DNA of 64,000 nt from the NCBI RefSeq assembly GCF_003312915.1, contig NZ_CP030261.1, forward strand, positions 3,596,001 to 3,660,000. Reading direction: 5' to 3'. The DNA is from Flavobacterium fluviale. GTDB taxonomy: Bacteria; Bacteroidota; Bacteroidia; Flavobacteriales; Flavobacteriaceae. Position numbers and translations under genes: made by a program. Each line of letters starts with the position of its first letter. Within the stretch, counting starts at the first letter, position 1. This document shows positions 7,833 to 15,873 of this stretch, one piece after another. The notes beneath the pieces were generated by a model, which was not told where the DNA came from, searched no databases, and saw only the letters and a list, made by a program, of their open reading frames with translations.

Positions 7833-9479
7833 ATGAAAGAGATCATAAAAATCAATCTTGATAATGAAATGGACTTAATATTAGCCCATAAGCGATGCAT
7901 GAAAATTGCAGAAATGTGCGGTATGGCATCTTCTTTTCAAACAAGATTTGCAACCGCTGTTTCTGAGATTGCCAGATGTTCTATTGCTAAGGGAAAGAAC
8001 TCTGTGCTCGTTTTAGGCGTGAATATTATCAAAAGCACCCAAAAGGAAGTAGCGGCAATTATTACCGATTCTGTAGATTTAAAAAACTGCAATCCAGAGG
8101 CTTTTATTTATGCTTCTAAAATTTCTAACAACATGGAATACAGCTATTCTAATAATCAATCGATTACTAGGATAAGTCAGCCTATTGCCTCTCCTGGACT
8201 GCTTTCAGAAACCAAAATAAAAAGTCTTATTGACTATTTTAAATTCGAACCGCCGCTTTCACCTTACGACGAGATTCGAAAGAAGAATATAGAACTTATT
8301 GCGCTTTCAGAAAAGCTGACCGAAAGTGAAAATAAGTACAAACAATTAGCTAATACACTCCCAATTCTGATTTGTATTATTAATGAGCGTAATAATGTTT
8401 TATTAGTAAATGAATCTTTGGAAAATTTTCTGGCGAAACCACTTCTTAATTTCGATCGAAAATCGCTTCATAGTTTTATTCATCCCGATGATATTGATGT
8501 TATTTTAGACGGATGGAGCAAAGCAAAAAGAAATCATACCGTATTTTTTGGCGAAACCAGAATTAAAAATGCATCAGACTATACATGGCATTTGGTTTCA
8601 ATAACACCAAATAAAGCAGAAGATGGAACTTTTAACAGCTGGCTGGTTTATTTTGTTGATATCAGCGCTCAAAAAATGGTTGTTGAAACGCTTAAAAACA
8701 ATAGTGAGTTAAAAATGATTCAGCATGAATTGGAAAGTGCAAACTCTAAATTACGTTTCAAAAATAAAGAATTGGAACAGTTTGCCTATATAGCCAGTCA
8801 TGACCTACAAGAACCCTTGCGTAAAATCATGATTATGCTCTCCCGCGCTGGAGAACATCTTAGTGAAGATCAGAGAAAACAATATTATTTTGATAGAATT
8901 ACGCTTGCAGCAGGAAGATTATCCAATTTAATTGCTGATGTCCTTAATTACTCGCGAATAGAAAATAAAGAACAATATTTTGAAGAAGTAGATCTTAATA
9001 ATGTTCTGCTTCAAGTTCAGAGTGATTTAAGCATGGTTATTGAAGAAAAAAATGCGATTATAAATGTTGACCCGCTTCCAAAAGTTTTGGGTCTGGATAC
9101 ACAGTTAGGGCAGTTATTTTACAACTTAATTAATAATGCACTTAAATTTAATAGTACACAGCCTACTGTAACCATTTCTTACGGAGATATCCCAAAAGAT
9201 GAAACGCTGGTTGTTAATCCCGAGAATTACGAGGTGATTTCTATTGCCGATAACGGAATTGGTATGGATAATAAATATTCTGCCCGTATTTTTGATATGT
9301 TTCAACGTTTACATGAGCGCGATCAATATGGCGGTAACGGCATCGGTTTAGCACTCTGCAGAAGAATTATCGAAAACCATAACGGTCTTATAAACTTTAA
9401 CAGTACACCTGATGAAGGAACTATCTTTTGGATTTATCTTCCAAAAAATAAAGTTTCATCTCCAAAAATTTTAAATTAA
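7833..9479 (+). CDS. PAS sensor histidine kinase, stressosome output candidate
   Basis: A 548-aa cytoplasmic protein with no membrane segment. Residues 1-110 resemble a degenerate RsbT-type domain (for example SSFQTRFATAVSEIARCSIAKGK). A short coiled coil and a PAS domain (about 165-285) follow. The HisKA region SHDLQEPLRK has phospho-acceptor His323. The HATPase_c domain has N box NLINNALKF, DNGIGM and GGNGIGLALCRR. No response regulator is adjacent. As the last gene of the stressosome operon it probably connects RsbT signalling to a two-component pathway, as proposed for other Bacteroidota stressosome modules. Confidence 0.88.
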   Translation: MKEIIKINLDNEMDLILAHKRCMKIAEMCGMASSFQTRFATAVSEIARCSIAKGKNSVLVLGVNIIKSTQKEVAAIITDSVDLKNCNPEAFIYASKISNNMEYSYSNNQSITRISQPIASPGLLSETKIKSLIDYFKFEPPLSPYDEIRKKNIELIALSEKLTESENKYKQLANTLPILICIINERNNVLLVNESLENFLAKPLLNFDRKSLHSFIHPDDIDVILDGWSKAKRNHTVFFGETRIKNASDYTWHLVSITPNKAEDGTFNSWLVYFVDISAQKMVVETLKNNSELKMIQHELESANSKLRFKNKELEQFAYIASHDLQEPLRKIMIMLSRAGEHLSEDQRKQYYFDRITLAAGRLSNLIADVLNYSRIENKEQYFEEVDLNNVLLQVQSDLSMVIEEKNAIINVDPLPKVLGLDTQLGQLFYNLINNALKFNSTQPTVTISYGDIPKDETLVVNPENYEVISIADNGIGMDNKYSARIFDMFQRLHERDQYGGNGIGLALCRRIIENHNGLINFNSTPDEGTIFWIYLPKNKVSSPKILN

Positions 9480-9504
9480 AAAAGGCATTTCAACTGTCTT
9501 TTTT
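9478..9504. terminator. Hairpin terminator after the stressosome operon
   Basis: AAAAAAGGCA and TGTCTTTTTT pair around a 7-nt loop with one G-U wobble, giving an A/T-flanked hairpin between the convergent kinase and HxlR genes. It could serve both strands. Confidence 0.55.
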
Positions 9505-9523
9505 AGTTTTGAATGAAAGTTAC

Positions 9524-9817
9524 TTAAGACAAACCTTCCAATTGCTGAAACACAGGAATCAGAGCTTTTCCTTTCTCTGTCAAGTCATATTCAATGTGCA
9601 AAGGTTTCAACTTTATGGTAGTTTTTTCCAAAAGTCCTTCTTCTTCCAATTCTCTTAAAGCTGTAGCCAAAGATTGTTTGTTTGAACCCTGAATTTGCCG
9701 CAATAAAGTATTAAATCGTAACGGCGATTCAACCGCTAGGCGAAAAATCTCAGCTTTCCATTTACCAGATAAAATTTTCAAAAGTCTTTGTGCTGGACAA
9801 GTTTCTATTTCTTCCAT
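9524..9817 (-). CDS. HxlR-family winged-helix transcriptional regulator
   Basis: A 97-aa DNA-binding protein beginning MEEIETCPAQRLLKILSGKW. The Cys-Pro near the N terminus followed by LSGKW is the HxlR signature. The winged helix continues with FNTLLRQI, SLATALRELEEEGLL and the wing HIEYDLTEKGKAL. Family members often sense thiol-reactive compounds through this Cys. The ATG at 9817 is chosen because the family domain begins there. A TTG at 9874 would add 19 residues. The target gene is unknown. The small gene at 9908 lies divergent, 90 bp away. Confidence 0.88.
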   Translation of the reverse strand: MEEIETCPAQRLLKILSGKWKAEIFRLAVESPLRFNTLLRQIQGSNKQSLATALRELEEEGLLEKTTIKLKPLHIEYDLTEKGKALIPVFQQLEGLS

Positions 9818-9907
9818 AATGTATTGGGTAGTCAATAAAATTTGACTTATTGTTTTAGAATAATTTTTAGTCAAAATTTGTGAAAATTTCTACCGTAAAA
9901 ATATAAA

Positions 9908-10039
9908 ATGAAACTAAAGAAACCTAGCGAAATGACTATCGAAGAGCTAATTAATAAGCAGAAAACTATTCAGTTAGCCATTAACATTCTGCTAATTGTA
10001 ACCGCATTCCTGCTTTTGATAATTGTTTTTTTATTTTAA
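9908..10039 (+). CDS. Small single-pass membrane protein (43 aa)
   Basis: A 43-aa reading frame beginning MKLKKPSEMTIEELINKQKT. A short helical, charged N terminus is followed by one strongly hydrophobic segment (about residues 22-43) that runs to the stop codon. The N terminus resembles longer flavobacterial two-segment membrane proteins often labelled redox-active disulfide protein 2, so this may be a shortened copy ending in a poly-T run. Function unknown. It is divergent to the HxlR gene. Confidence 0.5.
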   Translation: MKLKKPSEMTIEELINKQKTIQLAINILLIVTAFLLLIIVFLF

Positions 10040-10220
10040 GGATATTTTTAAAGACAAAGGTCTCTCCTTTTCAGCTTCGATAGTTAATTTTGAAACTATT
10101 TTCAAGATTAAATTTCTGCCATAAAGCCATTTGAAAGCCTCATAATTGCAATCCAAAGATAAAATGCAGGTGAATGTCTAATTTAATTTTTTCTTCACGA
10201 AAAGTTTTGCAAAAAAAATT

Positions 10221-10228
10221 AAATTTGA
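10221..10228 (+). promoter_or_regulatory. Candidate -7 element (TAAATTTG) before the MscS gene
   Basis: TAAATTTG matches the Bacteroidota -7 consensus TAnnTTTG and lies 25 bp before the ATG at 10254. No clear -33 TTTG at standard spacing. Confidence 0.4.
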
Positions 10229-10253
10229 TCTCCCTAAATAAGCCATTCACATT

Positions 10254-12608
10254 ATGATTTTTCAAAAGAAGCCTTTTTATTTTTTCGCTCTATTTTTCTT
10301 TTTTGCATTCTCGATGCAAAGTTATTCGCAGGAGCAAAAACCTGTAAAAAAAGAAAGCTCATCTCGATTATTTAACGACACTACAGCCACGGACAGCGAT
10401 TACTTAATGGCAATAGAAAAAGCTGGAGAAGTATTAGAATCTGCCTACAATGATATTGATTTTGGAGGTGATACATATCATCTTTTCGGCGATATGAACC
10501 GTACCGAAAGTAAACTGAACCTTATTTTAGCCAGTCTAAAAGGTGCAAATCCCAATGTGCGTAACCAGCAGATGTACCGCATTGTACTGCAAGAAATTGA
10601 GCAGGAATTAGAAGAACAAAATAAAGCTATAAACTCCAGAAACCTTAATCTGGAAAAGATTAAAAACCGTGTAATTGATCTTCGTAAAGACAAAACTTTA
10701 ATTACATTACTGAGAGATACTATAAAACGTAAGCAATTCAAAAAAGAATTTGCCGACCTTAAAAAAAGATATATTGGTACAGATAGTCTTATGACTGCCA
10801 ACCAAACTACTTTAAACAATAAAAAAAGATTAACCGTACAACGAAAGATTGCTGTTTCGAGCGCTTTATTAACTGTTGAAAATAAACTCGAAAAATCTGG
10901 GATTAGTATTTTTAATAAAGAATACCCTTCCTTATGGCAGATTAGCGATTCTGCCGCTTCTAAAAAAGTAACGCATAATATTAAAGCCAAAATTATAATA
11001 GAAGAAAATGTAGCGGCGTATTACTTAAGTTACAAAGCCGGCGGACTTATTACTTTATGTTTCTTCATGGGACTTTTGTTCTGGTATATTTCGCGAAACA
11101 TCAAATACCTAAAAGCAAATGGCTATTCTGAAAGTCTCTCTCTTTTAAATTTTAAATATTTAAATCGCGGTGTTTTACTACCGGTTTTAGTAATTGCTTT
11201 AAACATTGCAGTTGTTAGTAATTTATATGCGCCGGCATTATTTTTAGAAATATTGCAGCTTCTTCTGCTTGGAGTTTTAACGGTTCTTTTTAAGAATCAA
11301 TGGTCGGGAGTTGCTATGCGAAACTGGCTTTTCCTATTAGGATTATTCTTTGCACTTTGCTTTCTTGATCTATTTATCACGATCGGATTATTGCAGCGTT
11401 TCGCTTTTGTGGCCATCAATATTTTAGGAATTCGTTATGGTTTAGTTCAAATTAAAACACTTAAAGAAGAACTTTACATAAAAGGCTTTTTTAAATGGGC
11501 AAGTATCATCTTCATCGGATTAAATATCTTGTCAATTCTTTATAATTTATTTGGAAGAGTTTCACTTTCTAATATGTTAAGTCTTACGGCATTTATTTCA
11601 CTTACTCAAATCGTTGCTTTAAGTGTACTACTAAAGATTATTCTGGAGATTATTTTACTGCAGATCTACACCACTAGAGTAAAAAGAGGAATCGAAAAAA
11701 TGTTTGATTACGAAAATTTGTCGGATACTTTAAAGAAACCTTTTATAATCGTTATTAGTTATATGTGGCTGGTGGTTATTGCTTCAAATCTTAATATTTG
11801 GGAATCGCTTCGAGCTTCTTTTCAAAAGATTTTAAGCCATCCAAACACAATCGGAAGTATCACATTTACACTTGGTAACATTGTTTTATTCTTTATCATT
11901 ATCTGGGTTGCGCATTTATTGCAAAATTATGTTGCTTATTTCTTTGGTGAAATTGATGACGAAAACGAAGAAAACATCAACAAAAGACAGCATTCAAAAT
12001 TACTAATTACACGATTAGTAGTTTTAATAAGCGGCTATCTGCTGGCGGTTGCTGCTTCAGGAATGCCTTTAGATAAATTAAGTATTCTTTTAGGGGCATT
12101 AGGTGTCGGTGTCGGACTTGGACTTCAAAACATTGTAAACAATTTTGTTTCGGGTATTATCTTGATTTTCGATAAACCAATTCAAATTGGTGATGTTGTA
12201 GAAATTAGTTCAGAATCGGGCCGAGTTAAATCTATGGGACTTAGAACTACCAAAATCAATGCGCCAAATGGTGCCGAAATCATTATTCCGAATGGTAATT
12301 TATTATCGCAAAATATTACCAACTGGACCTATACCGATAACTTTAAACTAGTTGAAGTTACTTTTGAAATCGTAGGCGAAACCGTTCCTGAAGAAATCAA
12401 TTTAGTAGTAAACGAAACACTTGCTAATCTGCCAATGGTCAATAATACAAAACCATCGCAAATTTATTACAGTGCAATTTCTGACGGAAAATACAAGCTC
12501 CTTATCAAATTCTGGTGCAGTATTTACAGAACCGAAGAAACTATAAGTTTAGCAAGACAAGAATTATATAATAGTTTTAAAAATAAGGGATTAAATTTTT
12601 CTAGTTAA
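10254..12608 (+). CDS. MscS-family mechanosensitive ion channel
   Basis: A 784-aa inner-membrane channel that should release solutes on hypo-osmotic shock. It has an N-terminal signal peptide ending near SYSQEQ, a periplasmic helical region (about 30-260) and several membrane segments. The MscS core follows with the pore helix ILLGALGVGVGLGLQNIVNNFVSG and the beta domain FDKPIQIGDVVEI, IIIPNGNLLSQNITNWT. The size places it with large MscK/YbdG-like channels rather than the 286-aa E. coli MscS. A strong terminator follows. Confidence 0.93.
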   Translation: MIFQKKPFYFFALFFFFAFSMQSYSQEQKPVKKESSSRLFNDTTATDSDYLMAIEKAGEVLESAYNDIDFGGDTYHLFGDMNRTESKLNLILASLKGANPNVRNQQMYRIVLQEIEQELEEQNKAINSRNLNLEKIKNRVIDLRKDKTLITLLRDTIKRKQFKKEFADLKKRYIGTDSLMTANQTTLNNKKRLTVQRKIAVSSALLTVENKLEKSGISIFNKEYPSLWQISDSAASKKVTHNIKAKIIIEENVAAYYLSYKAGGLITLCFFMGLLFWYISRNIKYLKANGYSESLSLLNFKYLNRGVLLPVLVIALNIAVVSNLYAPALFLEILQLLLLGVLTVLFKNQWSGVAMRNWLFLLGLFFALCFLDLFITIGLLQRFAFVAINILGIRYGLVQIKTLKEELYIKGFFKWASIIFIGLNILSILYNLFGRVSLSNMLSLTAFISLTQIVALSVLLKIILEIILLQIYTTRVKRGIEKMFDYENLSDTLKKPFIIVISYMWLVVIASNLNIWESLRASFQKILSHPNTIGSITFTLGNIVLFFIIIWVAHLLQNYVAYFFGEIDDENEENINKRQHSKLLITRLVVLISGYLLAVAASGMPLDKLSILLGALGVGVGLGLQNIVNNFVSGIILIFDKPIQIGDVVEISSESGRVKSMGLRTTKINAPNGAEIIIPNGNLLSQNITNWTYTDNFKLVEVTFEIVGETVPEEINLVVNETLANLPMVNNTKPSQIYYSAISDGKYKLLIKFWCSIYRTEETISLARQELYNSFKNKGLNFSS

Positions 12609-12638
12609 CTAGAATCAAAATCTTCCTTTTATAAAAAA

Positions 12639-12672
12639 AAGCTGTAGCTATAAATGCTGCAGCTTTTTTTTT
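12639..12672 (+). terminator. Rho-independent terminator after the MscS gene
   Basis: AAGCTGTAGC pairs with GCTGCAGCTT (one wobble) around a TATAAAT loop, with A's before and a long T run after. Confidence 0.85.
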
Positions 12673-12841
12673 GCTTTGATAAATTCCAAAAATCATAAAT
12701 CTCCTCCGCTGCAAAAAATAATAAAATAAACATCTAACAATATGATTAGAATCATGTTTTAAAAGAAATGATGATAATACATTTACCTATTCCAATTATA
12801 TGCTTAAAAGCTTCCAAAATAACTTGGATTAAATTTTAATT

Positions 12842-13088
12842 AAAGAAGAAAGTTCTGCTCATAGGAATGTCGGCATAGATACCAATAATTTGGATTGTCT
12901 CACCGGATACTGCTCTGGTTGGAGTCTGTGTGTGCTTTAAACGAATGATTTAATAGCGTACGCGGCCGTGTCGAGAGCAGAACTCCTTCTCTTTTTAAAA
13001 AATCTTTAAAACAAATAGTAGAGTTGTTAGGACTTTTACGAAGTGAATGAAACGTTCCTACACAAAAATATTGAACAGCCTGATTCAT
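12842..13088. other. GC-richer island with inverted repeat and a 62-codon frame
   Basis: The gap 12609-13268 holds no convincing gene apart from this unusual part. AGTTCTGCTC (12851-12860) is the exact reverse complement of GAGCAGAACT (12975-12984), and both arms continue imperfectly into purine/pyrimidine-rich flanks. Between them is a patch much richer in GC than the surroundings (near 12957-12980). A 62-codon minus-strand frame (13088 to 12900) beginning MNQAVQYFCVGTF runs through the right arm. It could be a structured RNA, a mobile-element remnant or a repeat. No family is recognised. Confidence 0.3.
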
Positions 13089-13268
13089 AATCCATTAATT
13101 GGATTTTGCAGCGTTAAATTATAAAGTCTTCCTCATACCTTTAAAAAGATAACGCGGTCAGGCTTATTTTCTGACTTTGAAAAACGTCTAAAACGTTAAT
13201 TGAGTTGAATTTATCCATCTCAAAAAAAAAGTTGTTTTAGAAAGTAACAATTTTAAAATGAATAAATT

Positions 13269-13715
13269 ATGACATTGCATCATTTTATATTAATAATTCA
13301 TCTATTGGCGGCAACAGTTTGGGTTGGCGGTCATTTACTTTTAGCGATCTGCTATCTGCCAACAGCATTAAAGAAAAAAGATCCACACATCATTTTAAAT
13401 TTTGAAAGGAAATTTGAAGCGCTCGGCATGTCTTCCCTAGCTTTATTAATTGTAACCGGAATCTGGATGGCGTATGATTTTGGCGTTACAGCCGAGACTT
13501 GGTTTCATTTTTCAAGCGGATTTGAAAAAGTAGTTTCTATAAAACTGATTTTACTTTTCTGTACTTTTATCTGCGCTGTTATTGCTCAATTTTACGTTAT
13601 TCCAAATCTTAACGAAAAGAATATAAATAGAATTGCCATAATTATTTTAAGTGTTACTTCAATAGGCATTGCGATGTTGATTTTGGGATCAACGCTTCGT
13701 TATGGCGGGCTTTGA
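13269..13715 (+). CDS. CopD-like four-helix membrane protein
   Basis: A 148-aa integral membrane protein with four hydrophobic segments (about 5-27, 53-70, 82-104 and 117-139). The first carries HHFILIIHLLAATVWVGGH, with histidines spaced as in CopD/YphA-type membrane proteins that may bind copper or heme. Family function is not settled. Its 3' end overlaps the convergent lipoprotein gene by 27 bp. Confidence 0.7.
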   Translation: MTLHHFILIIHLLAATVWVGGHLLLAICYLPTALKKKDPHIILNFERKFEALGMSSLALLIVTGIWMAYDFGVTAETWFHFSSGFEKVVSIKLILLFCTFICAVIAQFYVIPNLNEKNINRIAIIILSVTSIGIAMLILGSTLRYGGL

Positions 13716-14093
13716 TTTATATTTTTTACTTTTTATTAAATATTCATCTGCCATTGCTCGTGTTTTTTGATCTAAAAATTTCTCATTAATAGTTAGAATA
13801 TCATAAACATCAAATGAAGCTCTTTTATAATTATACTTGTTTGACATGATCAATGCATAATAGAGAATTCCTGTCATTTTCTGTTCTCCAATGTAATGTA
13901 TGCCTTTTAATTCATTGTAAGCCAAAGTGTCACCTTTACTCAGAACAAGATAATTCAAACTATCCATAAGTTTTTTATCATCCAATTTCCTTCTGAAATA
14001 ACTTGCTGAATTATCTGAGGTTACAATTTTGTCGCTCTCTTTCTTATTACAAGAAATTATCATAAAAATTAAAATAATAAGTTTCCATTTCAT
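13689..14093 (-). CDS. Hypothetical lipoprotein
   Basis: A 134-aa protein with a lipoprotein signal: hydrophobic stretch LIILIFMIIS followed by Cys15 and a polar, lysine-rich start to the mature protein. No known domain is recognised. It is encoded opposite and overlapping the CopD-like gene. It begins a run of three minus-strand genes of unknown role. Confidence 0.65.
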   Translation of the reverse strand: MKWKLIILIFMIISCNKKESDKIVTSDNSASYFRRKLDDKKLMDSLNYLVLSKGDTLAYNELKGIHYIGEQKMTGILYYALIMSNKYNYKRASFDVYDILTINEKFLDQKTRAMADEYLIKSKKYKSKPAITKR

Positions 14094-14203
14094 AGATCAA
14101 TATTTTAAAATCTTTCTAAAACTTAATTCTTAAAAGACTCATGTAAAAACTATTTAAACTTCTTATAGTGTCAATTGATAAAAAAACTGAACAACTCTGA
14201 TTT

Positions 14204-14569
14204 TTAAGATTGTGCAGCTTTCATATCTATCATCCAAGTTATACCGTCATCTTCATGAAACATTGGACAAAGAATTATTTTTCTCTCGCCTTTCTCATTG
14301 ATAAGATACCAATCTGTAGTATTAATTAAATCCAGAAATTCTCTTTCTTCTATTTCGGCGCTCTCGGCATTTTCTTCTTCATCTCCTTCTTCTATAAGAA
14401 TGCTAGACCGTATGGAATGCTTGATAAAATCTGCTAGATGCTTATTTTCAGAAGGTTCTGCTAAATAATCGAACTTATAAGAAATTATTCCAAAATCTCT
14501 CATATCAAAATAGGTTTTTACAATAGAACCTATATTTAGGTCTCTCCAGTACAATTCGAATTTATTCAT
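14204..14569 (-). CDS. Hypothetical acidic cytoplasmic protein
   Basis: A 121-aa protein without signal or membrane segment. It has an acidic linker near residues 61-75 (EEGDEEENAESAEIEE) and a C-terminal WMIDMKAA tail. No family is recognised. It lies 33 bp downstream of the NTF2-type immunity-like gene on the same strand, so it could be a second immunity or accessory protein. That is inference from context only. Confidence 0.6.
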   Translation of the reverse strand: MNKFELYWRDLNIGSIVKTYFDMRDFGIISYKFDYLAEPSENKHLADFIKHSIRSSILIEEGDEEENAESAEIEEREFLDLINTTDWYLINEKGERKIILCPMFHEDDGITWMIDMKAAQS

Positions 14570-14602
14570 TTATTGAATTGGTTATAATTGGTGATATCAT
14601 TA

Positions 14603-14980
14603 TTATTTATAGTGAGTGACGTTTATCACTGCGCCAGTTTTAGCATCGAGTATTATTTCAAAACAGCCACCAAATTTTGGAATAAAAGAATATAAAATAG
14701 TTTCAAATAAGTTATTATTTATGCTTCCTTCTATGATCCACTTTTTATTATCCACTAATTTAATATTATAAGGTCTTTCTTCAATGATTTTTGATTCTCC
14801 ATAAATTTTAAACAAAATATCTTCTGCTTTGTTAATTGCTTCTAATTCGGTTTTTATCAAGCAACCATTGCAATTGGTAACAACTTGATTTTTTCCATTA
14901 TATCTACTATTACCAAAAAGAAAATATAATATGATTAAAACTAAGAATACAAAAATTAAAATCTTTGAAAATCTGTTCAT
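14603..14980 (-). CDS. NTF2-fold immunity-like protein, membrane anchored
   Basis: A 125-aa protein with one N-terminal membrane segment (about residues 6-24). The soluble domain has the order AINKAEDILFKIYGE, I-x-x-x-RPYNIKL, WIIEGS, then GGCFEIILDAKTGAVI. This pattern matches the NTF2-fold immunity family of polymorphic toxin systems (YbbC/YhhH-like). Such proteins protect against cognate toxins. No toxin gene is visible nearby, so this would be an orphan immunity gene. Assignment rests on recalled family pattern. Confidence 0.5.
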   Translation of the reverse strand: MNRFSKILIFVFLVLIILYFLFGNSRYNGKNQVVTNCNGCLIKTELEAINKAEDILFKIYGESKIIEERPYNIKLVDNKKWIIEGSINNNLFETILYSFIPKFGGCFEIILDAKTGAVINVTHYK

Positions 14981-15169
14981 AAACTAGACCTTAGCACTAA
15001 ATAAAAAAAAACATTGTTAATTCAGATATAAAGCAAATGTAAATAAAACAGTCTTAAAAAAGCATAGTTTTATAAGACAGATTTCTTCCGTCTTTAAAAG
15101 AAAATTAAGAAACATACTTTACACTTTTCTAAGTGATTATTCTCTTTCTAATTAAAAATATCAAAAATA

Positions 15170-15201
15170 TTTGCATATATGACCAATCGGTCATATATTT
15201 G
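15170..15201 (+). promoter_or_regulatory. TetR-gene promoter with operator in the spacer
   Basis: TTTG (15170-15173), 20 nt, then TATATTTG (15194-15201) is a full match to the Bacteroidota housekeeping promoter. The spacer contains the palindrome ATATGACC-AATC-GGTCATAT (15177-15196), a TetR-type operator that overlaps the -7 element. Binding there would block the promoter, so autorepression is expected. Confidence 0.85.
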
Positions 15202-15221
15202 CATCATCAAATACAACTGCC

Positions 15222-15809
15222 ATGACAAAAGGGGAAGAAACCAAACAATTTATTATAGAAAAAGCTGCTCCTATTTTTAATACAAAGGGAATTGCAGCAA
15301 CTTCTATGAGCGATATTATGGAGGCGACAAAATTGTCTAAAGGAAGTATGTATGTTCATTTTGAAAATAAAGACGTTTTGGCCTGCGCTGCCGTGGACCA
15401 CAACATGAAAATATTAAGCACTAAACTTCAGGCGCAATTAAGCCAGGGAAAAAGTGCAAAAGAACAGCTTTTGGCCTATATCGATTTTTTCAGTAATCCG
15501 CTTAATCCACCTGTTAGCGGCGGTTGTCCACTATTAAATTTTGGAACAGAAGCTGACGATACTAATCCGATTGTAAAAGAAAAAGTCAATACAGCAATAA
15601 AACGAGGACAGCAGCTTTTATCTGCTATTATAGAAAAAGGAATTGCTGACGGCGAATTTAGTCCGAAATGGAATGGATCAGAGTTTGCCACTGTTCTTTT
15701 TGCCATGCTTGAGGGCGGTCATTTAATGTCACGTATGTCTGGCAATAATGACAATATGAAAACAATAGAAGAAACACTTAAAAAAATTATATCTGAGAAC
15801 TCGATATAA
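15222..15809 (+). CDS. TetR/AcrR-family repressor
   Basis: A 195-aa regulator. The N-terminal TetR helix-turn-helix is visible as FIIEKAAPIFNTKGIAATSMSDIMEATKLSKGSMYVHFENKD. The C-terminal ligand domain (about 80-195) resembles TetR_C_11/YcdC-like members. ATGACC-type dyads lie both in its own promoter and directly upstream of the following oxidoreductase. It therefore probably represses both genes and is released by a small electrophile or hydrophobic ligand. The ligand is unknown. Confidence 0.92.
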   Translation: MTKGEETKQFIIEKAAPIFNTKGIAATSMSDIMEATKLSKGSMYVHFENKDVLACAAVDHNMKILSTKLQAQLSQGKSAKEQLLAYIDFFSNPLNPPVSGGCPLLNFGTEADDTNPIVKEKVNTAIKRGQQLLSAIIEKGIADGEFSPKWNGSEFATVLFAMLEGGHLMSRMSGNNDNMKTIEETLKKIISENSI

Positions 15810-15826
15810 TTTTTTTTATCATAAAA

Positions 15827-15842
15827 ATGACCGATCAGTCAT
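15827..15842. promoter_or_regulatory. Second TetR-type operator, before the SDR gene
   Basis: ATGACCGATCAGTCAT is a 16-bp near-perfect dyad (one mismatched pair) with the same ATGACC/GGTCAT logic as the operator at 15177-15196. It lies 32 bp before the SDR start codon. Confidence 0.75.
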
Positions 15843-15873
15843 ATTTTTAAATTAATTATAAAAAACAATAACC

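Noticed and set aside
10478..10990. A 170-codon minus-strand frame opposite the MscS gene
   Set aside because: The sense strand encodes the periplasmic helical part of the channel. The antisense frame has no start context or known motif.
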